Source: Acidimicrobiaceae bacterium (GTDB taxonomy: Bacteria; Actinomycetota; Acidimicrobiia; Acidimicrobiales; Ilumatobacteraceae). From it: a stretch of 46,839 nucleotides of DNA. The stretch covers positions 1-46,839 of the forward strand of contig CANFGT010000012.1 in the NCBI GenBank assembly GCA_947446815.1, given 5' to 3'. A model generated the notes under the pieces. The model made no database searches. It had not been told where the DNA came from and saw nothing but the letters and a program-made list of their open reading frames with translations. Position 1 is the first letter of the stretch, and each line of letters opens with the position of its first letter. Made by a program: the position numbers and the translations under genes. Shown here piece after piece: positions 16,154 through 24,273 of the stretch.

Positions 16154-17331
16154 TTCCAATTCCTTAACTTCTCAGCAGCAGAATGCATCGTTTCAAATTG
16201 CTTGCAAAATGCGAATCTGACCAGATGTTTTCCTTCGGCGGAATGACGCGGGTCGTACAAGACTGATCCGGGAATGGCGACAACGCCACAAGCAGAGGGA
16301 AGAGCGCGGCAGAAGTCCAACGCATCGCCATCTGGCCATCGAGAGCGAATATCCGCAGTAATGAAGTATGTGCCTTCGGGGTGAATGGGATGAAGTTCAG
16401 CCGCTGTTAGTGCTTGCATGAGGATGTCTCTTTTTGACTGTAAATCCGCAGCGAGGTTTTTGAAATACGCATCAGGGAGACGCAAACCGATAGCAATCGC
16501 TGATTGAAAGGGTGTGCCACCGGCAAATGTGAATAACTGCTTCGCCATTCGCGTGGCGTGCAGCAATGAAGCGGGTGCGCACGCCCATCCAATCTTCCAG
16601 CCTGTGGTGTTGAAAGATTTTCCTCCTGAAGAAATTGTGATGGTCCGCTCGCGCATGCCGGGAAGAGAAGCGATGGGTATATGTTGAAGATCGTCAAATA
16701 CCAAGTGTTCATACACTTCGTCCGAGATGACGATGAGATCGTGTTCGATAGCGGCATCGGCGACTATCTGAAGTTCATCCTGAGTGAACACCATGCCCGT
16801 GGGGTTGTGCGGTGAATTCAAAAGAATGACACGCGTTCGTGGGGTGATGGCGCGTTGGAATTCATCGGGGTCGAATCCGTAGCGGCCATCAGATTGCGGT
16901 CGAAGTGTCACTGGCGACAAAATGGCATTAGCAAGTGCGACACATCCGGCGTATGTGTCAAAAAGTGGTTCAAAGACAATCACTTCATCGCCGTCATTGA
17001 GCAGACCAAGAAGTGCTCCAGCCAATGCCTCGGTAGCTCCCATCGTCACGAGAATTTCGGTATCCGGGTCGTAGGAGAGATTCCAGAATCGTTTCTGATG
17101 ATCGCTGATGGCAGCACGCAGGTCTGGTTGACCAATGCCGGGAGGGTACTGATTGTTCCCCCGCGCGATCTCTGCTTGTGCAGAGGAGAGAACTTCGTCG
17201 GGTCCGTTGTAGTCAGGGAAACCTTGTCCCAAATTGATGGCGCCCGTCGACACCGCCAGAGCTGTCATCTCGGCAAAAATAGACGCTCCGAAGCCCGCCA
17301 ATTTATTTGTTAGCGGCTGATCCAAGGTCAC
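16150..17331 (-). CDS. Class I/II PLP-dependent aminotransferase
   Basis: A 393-aa fold-type I aminotransferase. Seen are the substrate-loop INLGQGFPDYNGP, GQPDLRAAI, SPHNPTG, ISDEVYEHLVFD and the Schiff-base Lys238 in SSGGKSFNTTGWKIGW. The set matches kynurenine/glutamine transaminase K, YbdL and actinobacterial DapC-like enzymes, which cannot be separated by eye. It is translationally coupled (ATGA) to an omega-amidase-like hydrolase, favouring a glutamine-dependent keto-acid aminotransferase, such as that for the methionine keto acid. The start GTG 17331 lies six bases after TACGCT, suggesting a leaderless transcript independent of the LLM gene that ends 30 bases upstream. Confidence 0.88.
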   Translation of the reverse strand: MTLDQPLTNKLAGFGASIFAEMTALAVSTGAINLGQGFPDYNGPDEVLSSAQAEIARGNNQYPPGIGQPDLRAAISDHQKRFWNLSYDPDTEILVTMGATEALAGALLGLLNDGDEVIVFEPLFDTYAGCVALANAILSPVTLRPQSDGRYGFDPDEFQRAITPRTRVILLNSPHNPTGMVFTQDELQIVADAAIEHDLIVISDEVYEHLVFDDLQHIPIASLPGMRERTITISSGGKSFNTTGWKIGWACAPASLLHATRMAKQLFTFAGGTPFQSAIAIGLRLPDAYFKNLAADLQSKRDILMQALTAAELHPIHPEGTYFITADIRSRWPDGDALDFCRALPSACGVVAIPGSVLYDPRHSAEGKHLVRFAFCKQFETMHSAAEKLRNWK

Positions 17332-17337
17332 TGCATC

Positions 17338-17343
17338 AGCGTA
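17338..17343 (-). promoter_or_regulatory. Candidate -10 (TACGCT) for leaderless start at 17331
   Basis: TACGCT on the minus strand, six bases, then GTG of the aminotransferase gene. It falls in the 30-base gap after the LLM gene, so it would give the aminotransferase/amidase pair its own transcript. Confidence 0.45.
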
Positions 17344-17361
17344 TTACGCCAAGAGGAAGGG

Positions 17362-18363
17362 TTAGGCGGTCCAGCCCGAGAACGCGTCGATCATGGCCTT
17401 CACGTCTCCCAATGGATACAGAATGGGGCATGTAGCGCCGTCTTTCATGTATTCACGAACCTTGGCACGAGCATCATCAGGTGTACCCGATGCAGTGAGC
17501 ATCTGGACAATTTCATCTGGCACAAGCTTTGATGCTGCAGCAACTTGTTCATGAGTTGCCGGCCATGTGAGCACTTCGCCCACTTTGTCTAAAAGTGACT
17601 GAGGAACGCCAGAGGCCTTCATGATGTGCGGCTGTTGGCCGAGGTACTGAGTCACCATGAGGCGAGCCATATCGAAAGCGGTCTTGCGATCTTCGTGAAC
17701 GCTGCACACGACCAACTGAGGACGATCAATGTCTTCCCACTTGCGGCCAGCTTTATCGGCGCCCTTTGCGAGAGCTTCGATAGCGGTCTTGTTGTAGTCA
17801 GGCGACACGAGATAGTTAAGAACAACGCCATCAGCGATTTCACCGGCAAGTTCCATCATCTGCATGCCAGTAGCACCGAGGTAAATCGGAACATGCTTGG
17901 GGCGGCGGTCTTGATAGACGTAGTCGAGTTCGACACCATCGAGATGAACGAATTCTCCGTCCATGGTGACGGTTTCATTTGCAAGAAGTCCACGGACAGC
18001 GGTGATGATTTCGCGCATCGCACGCAGGGGTTTTGCGCGTGAAACGCCAACCTTTGCAGCGAGTGGATCCCACCAGGCGCCGATGCCGAGAATCACGCGA
18101 CCAGGTGCAAGGTCGTCCAACGTTGAGAAAGTGGCAGCAAGGCGAGCTGGGTTTCGTGTCCAACAGTCGACAACGCCAGACCCAATTTTGATCGTGTCGG
18201 TGACAGCGGCAAATGCAGACATCGGAACAATCGCATCACGCACAAGACGACTATCGGCTTGCCAGACAGCGTCGAATCCCTTTTCCTCTGCGTACTTGGT
18301 GTATTCCATTCCATCTTTGATGGGGTGAGCGTCTTGTAAGTAGATAGCTGCTGGGCTTGACAT
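17362..18363 (-). CDS. LLM-class F420-dependent oxidoreductase (MER-like)
   Basis: A 333-aa luciferase-like barrel protein. Its pattern ([74 protein letters not shown]) is typical of the F420-dependent methylenetetrahydromethanopterin-reductase-like subgroup, and [23 protein letters not shown] is the usual second half-barrel motif. It is likely an F420H2- or flavin-dependent reductase or oxidase. GGAG precedes the ATG. It begins 25 bases after the stop of the fused molybdenum hydroxylase gene on the same strand, so the two are probably one operon acting on one substrate pathway, which remains unidentified. Confidence 0.9.
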   Translation of the reverse strand: MSSPAAIYLQDAHPIKDGMEYTKYAEEKGFDAVWQADSRLVRDAIVPMSAFAAVTDTIKIGSGVVDCWTRNPARLAATFSTLDDLAPGRVILGIGAWWDPLAAKVGVSRAKPLRAMREIITAVRGLLANETVTMDGEFVHLDGVELDYVYQDRRPKHVPIYLGATGMQMMELAGEIADGVVLNYLVSPDYNKTAIEALAKGADKAGRKWEDIDRPQLVVCSVHEDRKTAFDMARLMVTQYLGQQPHIMKASGVPQSLLDKVGEVLTWPATHEQVAAASKLVPDEIVQMLTASGTPDDARAKVREYMKDGATCPILYPLGDVKAMIDAFSGWTA

Positions 18364-18388
18364 GGTGTCTCCTTGTTCCGAATAATTC

Positions 18389-20986
18389 TTAATCGTTTGA
18401 GCTGTCGTTTTTGGGCTTCATTGGAAGGCGTGTACGCCACAGTCCATCAGCATTGTGTAACGCGGCAGCAACTGCAGGTGCTGTCGGTACTAAGCCAATT
18501 TCTCCCACACCTTTAATGCCGTACGGACTTTTCGGTTGTGGGCACTCCACGAGAGTGACTTCGATGTTTGGTACATCTTTCGCACGCAAGATTCCGAGCG
18601 AACGCAATGTCATGTTGGTGGGGAATCCATTCTCGTCACTGGGAAAGTCTTCGCTCAATGCGTAACCAAGTCCCATGTGAACAGCGCCTTCAATTTGGCC
18701 CTCACACAAAGTGGGGTTCACTGCACGACCAACGTCGTGCACGGCAACAACCTTTTCAATTTCTTGGGTTTCAGGATTCATCACGACAAGTTGTGCGGCA
18801 TACCCAAATGCCGAGTGAATGGTGGGATTCTCTACGCCCGGTTCGCCAAGATTTTGTGTCCAGTCAACGACATACTCGCCGATGTAGTCCACGCCCAACT
18901 TGCGACCATCTTTATCTGCTTCGGCGCATGCAGCCTTGACGCTGGCAGCGGCCATGAGAGTGCCACGACTTCCAGTCGTTTGACCAAAGCCCAGTTGACG
19001 GGTTGTGTCAACAATGACTCGGATACTCGCTGCATCAGTGCCGAGTTCTTCGACAGCAACTTGCAGGGCCACTGTGTGAACACCCTGGCCCATTTCTGTC
19101 CATCCGTGACGCACTTCAACAATGCCGTCGGGACGGAAATGAATTGCTGCTCGTGCGATCTCTCTGAATCCGTTGCCGAGACCAGAGTTCTTGAGCCCAA
19201 GACCAAGACCCACTGCTTTGCCTGCGGACACGGCTGAGTCGTATTCATCTTTGATGGTGTCAAGGCATGTCTCGGCGCCAAGGCACCCATCGTCCATGAT
19301 TTGACCAGGACCCCAGACTTCTCCAGGGTGAATGACATTTCGTTTACGGATTTCCCAACCAGAGATGCCGACCATCTCGGCGAGGCGGTCAAGACAGCCT
19401 TCCATCGCGAATTGTGCTTGGTTGGCACCAAAGCCTCGGAACGCGCCGCAGACGGGGTTGTTTGTTCGCACTGCAATGGAGGAAACATCCACAGACGGTG
19501 TGTGATACGGGCCTGTTGCATGTCCTGCAGCTCGCTCAAGAACTTTCATGCCGACCGAGGCGTATGAACCTGAGTCGCCGATCATGCGTGCTCGCACAGC
19601 TGTGAGTTTGCCCTCAGCATCACATCCCACGGTGTATTCCATCTCGATGGGGTGACGCTTTGCGTGCATCAACAAACTTTCCTCACGTGAAAGCGTGCAC
19701 TTCACAGGGCGTTGCAATAGCCATGCAGCGAGTGCTGTCTGACCCTGGTTTGACATGTCCTCTTTGCCTCCGAATGCGCCGCCGTTGGAAACAAGTTCAA
19801 CAGTGACTTTGTCCGTAGAGATATCAAGTAGAGAACAGATTTGGTCTCTGTCGTCCCACACGCCCTGGCCGCCTGAATACACATGCATGGTGCCATTGTC
19901 TTTGTTCGGCACTGCAAGCGTTGCTTCGGGTTCGAGAAACGCATGTTCGATGCGCTGTGTGTTGAAAGTTTCTTTGATGATGAATGCACTTGACACAAGT
20001 TGCGTATCCACGTCGCCTCGTGTGTATTCACTACGCGAAAGGACGTTGCTATCGGTGCCAGCAACTGCAATCTCTGGGTCTGTAATCGCGGCCTTCGCAT
20101 CAACAATGGGTCGCAATGGTGCGTAGTCAACATTTATGAGGGCAGCAGCAGCTCTTGCTTCACGTCGTGAGTTGGCAACCACAATTGCTAGGACATCACC
20201 TGCGTATGAGGTGCGTTCTCCAACACCAATAAAAACAGGCCAGTCCTTGTAGATGATTCCAACCTTATTGTCGCCAGGAACATCGTCTCGCGTGTACACC
20301 GCTACAACACCGGGCGCAGCAAGAGCAGCGGAAGTGTCTATCGAGATGATGTCGGCACGAACGTGTTTGGTGAGATGCAACGCACCATGCAGCATTCCAG
20401 GCACACGAATGTCATCGACGTATCCGCGATCACCCAAGGCAAGTTCGGCGGCTTCGTATTTGATGCCACGCGAGCCAACGCCACCTGGCAAATCTGTGTT
20501 GACGGAGACACCTTTGGCAACCGCTTCAATGGCATCAAGAACCTTGATGTACCCGGTGCAGCGACACAGGTGTGCGCCAAGGTGACGCGCCATGTCTTCG
20601 CGCTTTAAGTCGGCGCCTTTTTTATCAACTTGGGATTTAGCGCGCATGACAATTCCGGGGATGCAGAATCCACACTGCAATCCACCGCATGCTGAGAATG
20701 CGTCGGAATAGCGATTGCGTTCTTCTTCATCCACGCCTTCGAGTGTTGTGATCTCTTTGCCAGCAGCTTTTGCGACGGAGTATTGGCAACTAACTTGCGC
20801 TTTGCCATCAATCATGATGGTGCAGCAACCGCATTGACCGGAAGGGGAGCACCCATCTTTCGGAGATGTGATATCGAGCTCATCTCGTAGTGCAGCAAGC
20901 AGGTGTGGGTGGTCAACAGCGACAGAGACATCTCTGCCATTGACTTTGAAAGAGACTCGGGATCCGGTGGGTGCAAGGTCAGTCAC
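18389..20986 (-). CDS. Molybdopterin-dependent hydroxylase with fused [2Fe-2S] domain (xanthine dehydrogenase family)
   Basis: An 865-aa fusion. Residues 1-165 form the ferredoxin and helical [2Fe-2S] domains: C46, C52 and C55 in [14 protein letters not shown], then [11 protein letters not shown] and LCRCTGY. Residues about 170-860 are the molybdopterin-binding subunit, with [34 protein letters not shown] and the active-site Glu in [13 protein letters not shown]. The GC-x5-C-GCC spacing resembles the fused XDH type annotated as selenium-dependent xanthine dehydrogenase. There is no FAD subunit here, so the electron acceptor is open. The start GTG 20986 is six bases after TAAACT and there is a perfect palindrome over that -10 region. 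The substrate could be a purine, aldehyde or N-heterocycle. Confidence 0.92.
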   Translation of the reverse strand: MTDLAPTGSRVSFKVNGRDVSVAVDHPHLLAALRDELDITSPKDGCSPSGQCGCCTIMIDGKAQVSCQYSVAKAAGKEITTLEGVDEEERNRYSDAFSACGGLQCGFCIPGIVMRAKSQVDKKGADLKREDMARHLGAHLCRCTGYIKVLDAIEAVAKGVSVNTDLPGGVGSRGIKYEAAELALGDRGYVDDIRVPGMLHGALHLTKHVRADIISIDTSAALAAPGVVAVYTRDDVPGDNKVGIIYKDWPVFIGVGERTSYAGDVLAIVVANSRREARAAAALINVDYAPLRPIVDAKAAITDPEIAVAGTDSNVLSRSEYTRGDVDTQLVSSAFIIKETFNTQRIEHAFLEPEATLAVPNKDNGTMHVYSGGQGVWDDRDQICSLLDISTDKVTVELVSNGGAFGGKEDMSNQGQTALAAWLLQRPVKCTLSREESLLMHAKRHPIEMEYTVGCDAEGKLTAVRARMIGDSGSYASVGMKVLERAAGHATGPYHTPSVDVSSIAVRTNNPVCGAFRGFGANQAQFAMEGCLDRLAEMVGISGWEIRKRNVIHPGEVWGPGQIMDDGCLGAETCLDTIKDEYDSAVSAGKAVGLGLGLKNSGLGNGFREIARAAIHFRPDGIVEVRHGWTEMGQGVHTVALQVAVEELGTDAASIRVIVDTTRQLGFGQTTGSRGTLMAAASVKAACAEADKDGRKLGVDYIGEYVVDWTQNLGEPGVENPTIHSAFGYAAQLVVMNPETQEIEKVVAVHDVGRAVNPTLCEGQIEGAVHMGLGYALSEDFPSDENGFPTNMTLRSLGILRAKDVPNIEVTLVECPQPKSPYGIKGVGEIGLVPTAPAVAAALHNADGLWRTRLPMKPKNDSSND

Positions 20987-20992
20987 AGGTGA

Positions 20993-21009
20993 AGTTTACA
21001 AAATGTAAA
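20993..21009 (-). promoter_or_regulatory. Candidate promoter and operator of the molybdenum hydroxylase operon
   Basis: On the minus strand TAAACT (20993-20998) lies six bases before GTG 20986. A perfect inverted repeat TTTACA-TTT-TGTAAA (20995-21009) overlaps it, so a dimeric repressor could occlude the promoter. The regulator is not in the window as far as I can tell. Confidence 0.5.
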
Positions 21010-21060
21010 AGGAATGTCCTTCTTCTTCGGGGGTATCCCGTGGGGCGGTGGCCCGAGGAA

Positions 21061-21066
21061 TAGGGT
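21061..21066 (+). promoter_or_regulatory. Candidate -10 (TAGGGT) for leaderless start at 21073
   Basis: TAGGGT followed by six bases and ATG 21073, with no ribosome binding site. The hexamer is identical to that before 9152. Confidence 0.5.
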
Positions 21067-21072
21067 TCACCC

Positions 21073-22080
21073 ATGGAGAGAGCGTGGATTCGGCGTCCTG
21101 TGATGATCGCCGGGGTGATCGTGATGGCGATTGTGCTGTTGGTGTCGCTTCCCGTGTGGGCACCGGCGCTCGTATTGGTCGACCTTGTGCGGGCGAAATG
21201 GCGACTTCCACTCGTGCGCTTCACGGCATTTGGGTGCTTGTGGGCCTGGATGGAAACCCTCGGAGTCACTGCTGCGGGTGTGCTCTGGATGGTTGGTCGC
21301 TCAAAAGATTCCAGGGCGAACTATGCCTTGCAAAAACTATGGACACGCGGAGTTGTCGGTGCACTGTCGCTGACGGTCGGTCTACGAATCAATGTCGAAG
21401 GTGCAGAGGATTTGGGAGGTGGCCCGTTTATCGCTCTGTGTCGTCACGTCAGTCTTGCGGATTCGATTATGAGCGCCTGGGTGTTCGCGACACAGTCACG
21501 ACTACGACCTCGGTATGTGTTGAAGAAAGAATTGAAGTTGGACCCATGTCTTGATGTTGTCGGGCACCGTCTCCCCAATTACTTTCTCGACCGAAAGTCG
21601 GCCAATGTTGCAAGTGAGTTACAGGGGATAGAAGCGATGGCGACCGGACTCGCAATGAACGACATTGCAGTGATTTTTCCTGAGGGAACGCGAGCGAATG
21701 ACACGAAGCGCGTTCGCATACTTGAGCGGTTACAGACTCGGTCGCCAGAACGCGCTGCTCGCCTTAAAGATCTGCGGTATCTCATGGCGCCGAAAACTGC
21801 TGGGGTGACTGCTCTTCTTGCGGCAGTCCCTCACGCAAAGGTCATTACGATGTGGCATGTTGGATTTGATGGCATGGATACATTCAAAGGAATCGTTCAG
21901 CATCTGTCCAAGAGCGCAGTTCACGTGCATGTCAAAGTGCAAGAGCATCAACGAGCAACAGTTGCGACCGGTGAAGCGTTTATCGCATGGCTCGACAGCC
22001 AATGGATTGCCATGGATAATTCCGTGACGCAAAAAGTTTTCGAAAAATCTCAACTCTTGTTAGGAGTACAACATGGGTAA
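21073..22080 (+). CDS. PlsC-like 1-acyl-sn-glycerol-3-phosphate acyltransferase
   Basis: A 335-aa membrane-associated acyltransferase. One or two hydrophobic helices lie within residues 10-75. The catalytic HX4D is H125-VSLA-D130, and the substrate-binding FPEGTR motif is residues 202-207. It is longer than minimal PlsC proteins (about 240 aa), with a C-terminal extension carrying HAKVITMWHVGFDG. It is expected to acylate lysophosphatidate or a related lipid at the inner membrane face. The last eight bases overlap the start of the DUF1295 gene, so the two are probably co-translated. A leaderless start is suggested by TAGGGT six bases upstream. Confidence 0.87.
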   Translation: MERAWIRRPVMIAGVIVMAIVLLVSLPVWAPALVLVDLVRAKWRLPLVRFTAFGCLWAWMETLGVTAAGVLWMVGRSKDSRANYALQKLWTRGVVGALSLTVGLRINVEGAEDLGGGPFIALCRHVSLADSIMSAWVFATQSRLRPRYVLKKELKLDPCLDVVGHRLPNYFLDRKSANVASELQGIEAMATGLAMNDIAVIFPEGTRANDTKRVRILERLQTRSPERAARLKDLRYLMAPKTAGVTALLAAVPHAKVITMWHVGFDGMDTFKGIVQHLSKSAVHVHVKVQEHQRATVATGEAFIAWLDSQWIAMDNSVTQKVFEKSQLLLGVQHG

Positions 22081-22849
22081 TGCAATGTTGATTGCTGCAA
22101 TCACTATCTCAATCGTCATGGTGACGACGTGGGTGATCAGCCTTATTGTCAAAAATGCGTCAATTGTCGACATTGTGTGGGGTGCAGGATTTGCAATCAC
22201 CGCTGTTGTGTTGGCGGTATCAGTTGATGGGAACAGCGGTCGTCAAATATTGCTGGCCATCATGGTTGGAGTATGGGGCATGCGCCTCGCGCTGTACCTT
22301 GCAAAGCGAAACATTGGCCATGGCGAAGACTGGCGTTACAAAGCCATGCGAAAGAAAAAAGGCAGCAAGTTTGGCCTCATCAGTCTTGTGACCGTTTTTG
22401 GTTTGCAAGGTGTATTGATGTGGACAGTTTCTTTGCCGGTCATGTTTGGTAACGCCGATAAGTCCCCAGGTGTTGGGCCAATCTCAGTCATGGGCATCTT
22501 GGTGTGGATTGTTGGATTTGGGTTTGAATCAACTGGCGATGCACAGCTTGCAAAGTTTAAAAAAGAGCCTGCAAATGCAGGAAAAGTGATGGACAAAGGT
22601 TTGTGGAGCCTCACTCGCCACCCAAATTATTTCGGTGATGCATGTTTGTGGTGGGGCATTGGCATTGTCGGAGCAGAAACGGGTTCAGGTGTCATCGGAT
22701 TTATCGGCCCGGTAGTGATGACATTTTTCTTGCTGAAGGTTTCTGGTGTACCGATGTTGGAACGCTCACTGCATAAGCGTCGTGTGGGATATGACGAGTA
22801 CGTGGCTCGCACGAGCGGGTTTCTTCCACGCCCTCCGAAAAAGATCTAG
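22073..22849 (+). CDS. DUF1295 / steroid-reductase-like integral membrane protein
   Basis: A 258-aa protein with about six or seven membrane helices. Near the C-terminus it carries LTRHPNYFGDACLWWG and EYVARTSGFLPRPPKK, the typical DUF1295 signatures related to steroid 5-alpha-reductase and isoprenylcysteine methyltransferase folds. The bacterial members probably reduce or modify lipid substrates, but the reaction is not established. It overlaps the PlsC-like gene by eight bases, pointing to membrane-lipid metabolism. TTAGGAG lies a few bases before the ATG. Its stop overlaps the convergent PLP-enzyme gene by four bases. Confidence 0.87.
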   Translation: MGNAMLIAAITISIVMVTTWVISLIVKNASIVDIVWGAGFAITAVVLAVSVDGNSGRQILLAIMVGVWGMRLALYLAKRNIGHGEDWRYKAMRKKKGSKFGLISLVTVFGLQGVLMWTVSLPVMFGNADKSPGVGPISVMGILVWIVGFGFESTGDAQLAKFKKEPANAGKVMDKGLWSLTRHPNYFGDACLWWGIGIVGAETGSGVIGFIGPVVMTFFLLKVSGVPMLERSLHKRRVGYDEYVARTSGFLPRPPKKI

Positions 22850-24000
22850 TTCTGTAATGCGTTGGTGACGTCGTTGACGAGGTCACCTGCGTCTTCAAGG
22901 CCAACGGAGAATCGCAACAAACCTGGTGTAACACCAACTGCGTTTAACGCATCGGTTGATAATCCCGCATGAGTGCTTGTAGCTGGATGACAGACAAGTG
23001 TCTCTGTGCCGCCGAATGATGTAGCAATGTGCGCTAACTGAAGCTTTTTCACAAATTCATTGCACTCATTAAAACCGCCGTGCAATTCTGCTGCGACGAG
23101 AGTTCCGCCATATCGCATCTGCGATCGCGCAAGATCATGTTGCGGGTGAGATTCAAGAAACGGATGGAAGACGGCCTTGACAGACGGATGTGATTCAAGC
23201 GCCCGTGCAAGTGTCAGCGCTGTTTTGTTTTGGCGTTCGGTTCGTACCGCCAATGTGCGAATGCCTCGTAAAGCGTTATGTGCGTCATAAGGAGATGCGC
23301 ACGCGCCATGCATGACTGAGTAGGACCACACGTCATTGAGAAGATCTTGCTCACCGGCAATGACTCCGAGAAGTGCATCGTTGTGTCCGCCGATCCCCTT
23401 GGTGGCGGAATGAAGAACAATGTCGATTCCGAAATCAAGTGGTCGTTGTCCCATCGGCGTCGCAAGGGTCGAATCCACAACAGTGAACGGTCCCTTGATT
23501 GCGCCCAGCTCTGCGAGGTTGGTGATCGCAAGTCGAGGGTTTGATGGAGTCTCAGCAATGACGAGCATGGTGCGTCCAGGTATGACTGCTGCTGCGAAGG
23601 CACCGGGAATGGTCGGGTCAACGAGTGTTGTCTCAATTCCGAATCGAGCACACGGTCCGAGGAGGAACGAAAGGGTGGCCCCGTAAATGTTGTTTTGGGC
23701 CACGATGTGAGACCCTTGGCCGCAGAGCGCAAGGACGAGCGATGCCACAGCACCCATTCCTGAACCGAAGGCAAGGGCATCCTCTGCGCCTTCGAGTTCG
23801 GCGATGGCCTGTTCGAACTGGGTCACCGTGGGGTTCGCAAAACGCGAGTAGAACTCCGACGACCTCAGGCCAGTGGCGCGTTTTGTCGCATCATCCAGAC
23901 TTTCGGCCTCCCAAACGGTCGAGGGCCACAGCGCAGGGGACAGGGACGATTGGTCCCCACGACCTGCTGTAATGGCTGTTGTGTCTGGGTTTTGTGGCAC
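22846..24000 (-). CDS. Cys/Met metabolism PLP enzyme (cystathionine gamma-synthase / gamma-lyase family)
   Basis: A 384-aa fold-type I PLP enzyme of the trans-sulfuration family. Seen are YSRFANPTVTQFEQAIAELEGAEDALAFGSGMGAV (phosphate-binding part), ETPSNPRL, VVDSTLATP and Schiff-base Lys201 in LHSATKGIGGHND. The C-terminal FGGTETLVCHPATSTHAGLS is the substrate-carboxylate region. Cystathionine gamma-synthase, gamma-lyase and methionine gamma-lyase share these motifs and are not separable by eye. The start is GTG 24000, six bases after TAGCAT, hence probably leaderless. It stands alone on its strand between lipid genes and the small-peptide/methyltransferase pair. Confidence 0.88.
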   Translation of the reverse strand: MPQNPDTTAITAGRGDQSSLSPALWPSTVWEAESLDDATKRATGLRSSEFYSRFANPTVTQFEQAIAELEGAEDALAFGSGMGAVASLVLALCGQGSHIVAQNNIYGATLSFLLGPCARFGIETTLVDPTIPGAFAAAVIPGRTMLVIAETPSNPRLAITNLAELGAIKGPFTVVDSTLATPMGQRPLDFGIDIVLHSATKGIGGHNDALLGVIAGEQDLLNDVWSYSVMHGACASPYDAHNALRGIRTLAVRTERQNKTALTLARALESHPSVKAVFHPFLESHPQHDLARSQMRYGGTLVAAELHGGFNECNEFVKKLQLAHIATSFGGTETLVCHPATSTHAGLSTDALNAVGVTPGLLRFSVGLEDAGDLVNDVTNALQN

Positions 24001-24006
24001 GAGCCG

Positions 24007-24012
24007 ATGCTA
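24007..24012 (-). promoter_or_regulatory. Candidate -10 (TAGCAT) for leaderless start at 24000
   Basis: On the minus strand TAGCAT is followed by six bases and the GTG start of the PLP-enzyme gene. Confidence 0.45.
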
Positions 24013-24074
24013 ACGACTAAATCCGACCTCACGAGGGGGTTTTAGGGTCTCGGTCTCAATAGAGGACCGTGGGG

Positions 24075-24080
24075 TAGCCT
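24075..24080 (+). promoter_or_regulatory. Candidate -10 (TAGCCT) for leaderless start at 24088
   Basis: TAGCCT, seven bases, then ATG of the 60-aa peptide gene. No ribosome binding site lies in between. Confidence 0.4.
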
Positions 24081-24087
24081 AACTGCC

Positions 24088-24270
24088 ATGTTCTCTTACT
24101 TAGATGCCGGTACCGGCAGCATGATCGTCACCGCAGTCGCGGGTGGATTCGCAGGCCTCGCAGTTGCCGTCAAGATGGGCATGGCTCGTCTTCGTTCCAA
24201 GGTCACTGGAAAGCCAGTGGCAGCGTTTGAATCTTCGGACGACGACGATTCAGAATCATCACACGACTGA
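24088..24270 (+). CDS. 60-aa membrane peptide with YLDAGTGSM motif
   Basis: A tiny protein that starts with MFSYLDAGTGSMIV, a version of the YLDPGTGS motif seen in small membrane proteins of many bacteria. One hydrophobic helix follows (about residues 11-32), then a basic stretch (ARLRSKVTGK) and a very acidic C-terminus (SSDDDDSESS). Its role is unknown to me. It precedes the methyltransferase gene by only three bases, on the same strand and without a separate ribosome binding site for that gene, so it is almost certainly co-transcribed and probably a membrane anchor or partner for the larger protein. The gene has a candidate leaderless start. Confidence 0.75.
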   Translation: MFSYLDAGTGSMIVTAVAGGFAGLAVAVKMGMARLRSKVTGKPVAAFESSDDDDSESSHD

Positions 24271-24273
24271 TCC

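Noticed and set aside
17332-17361. A single operon from the molybdenum hydroxylase through to the omega-amidase
   Set aside because: The 30-base gap before the aminotransferase contains its own TACGCT, six bases and GTG arrangement, so I treat it as a separate transcript, although read-through is possible.
18536-19237. Plus-strand open frame of 233 codons antisense to the molybdenum hydroxylase
   Set aside because: Cys/His-rich composition typical of a shadow frame; the sense protein has intact family motifs across the whole region.
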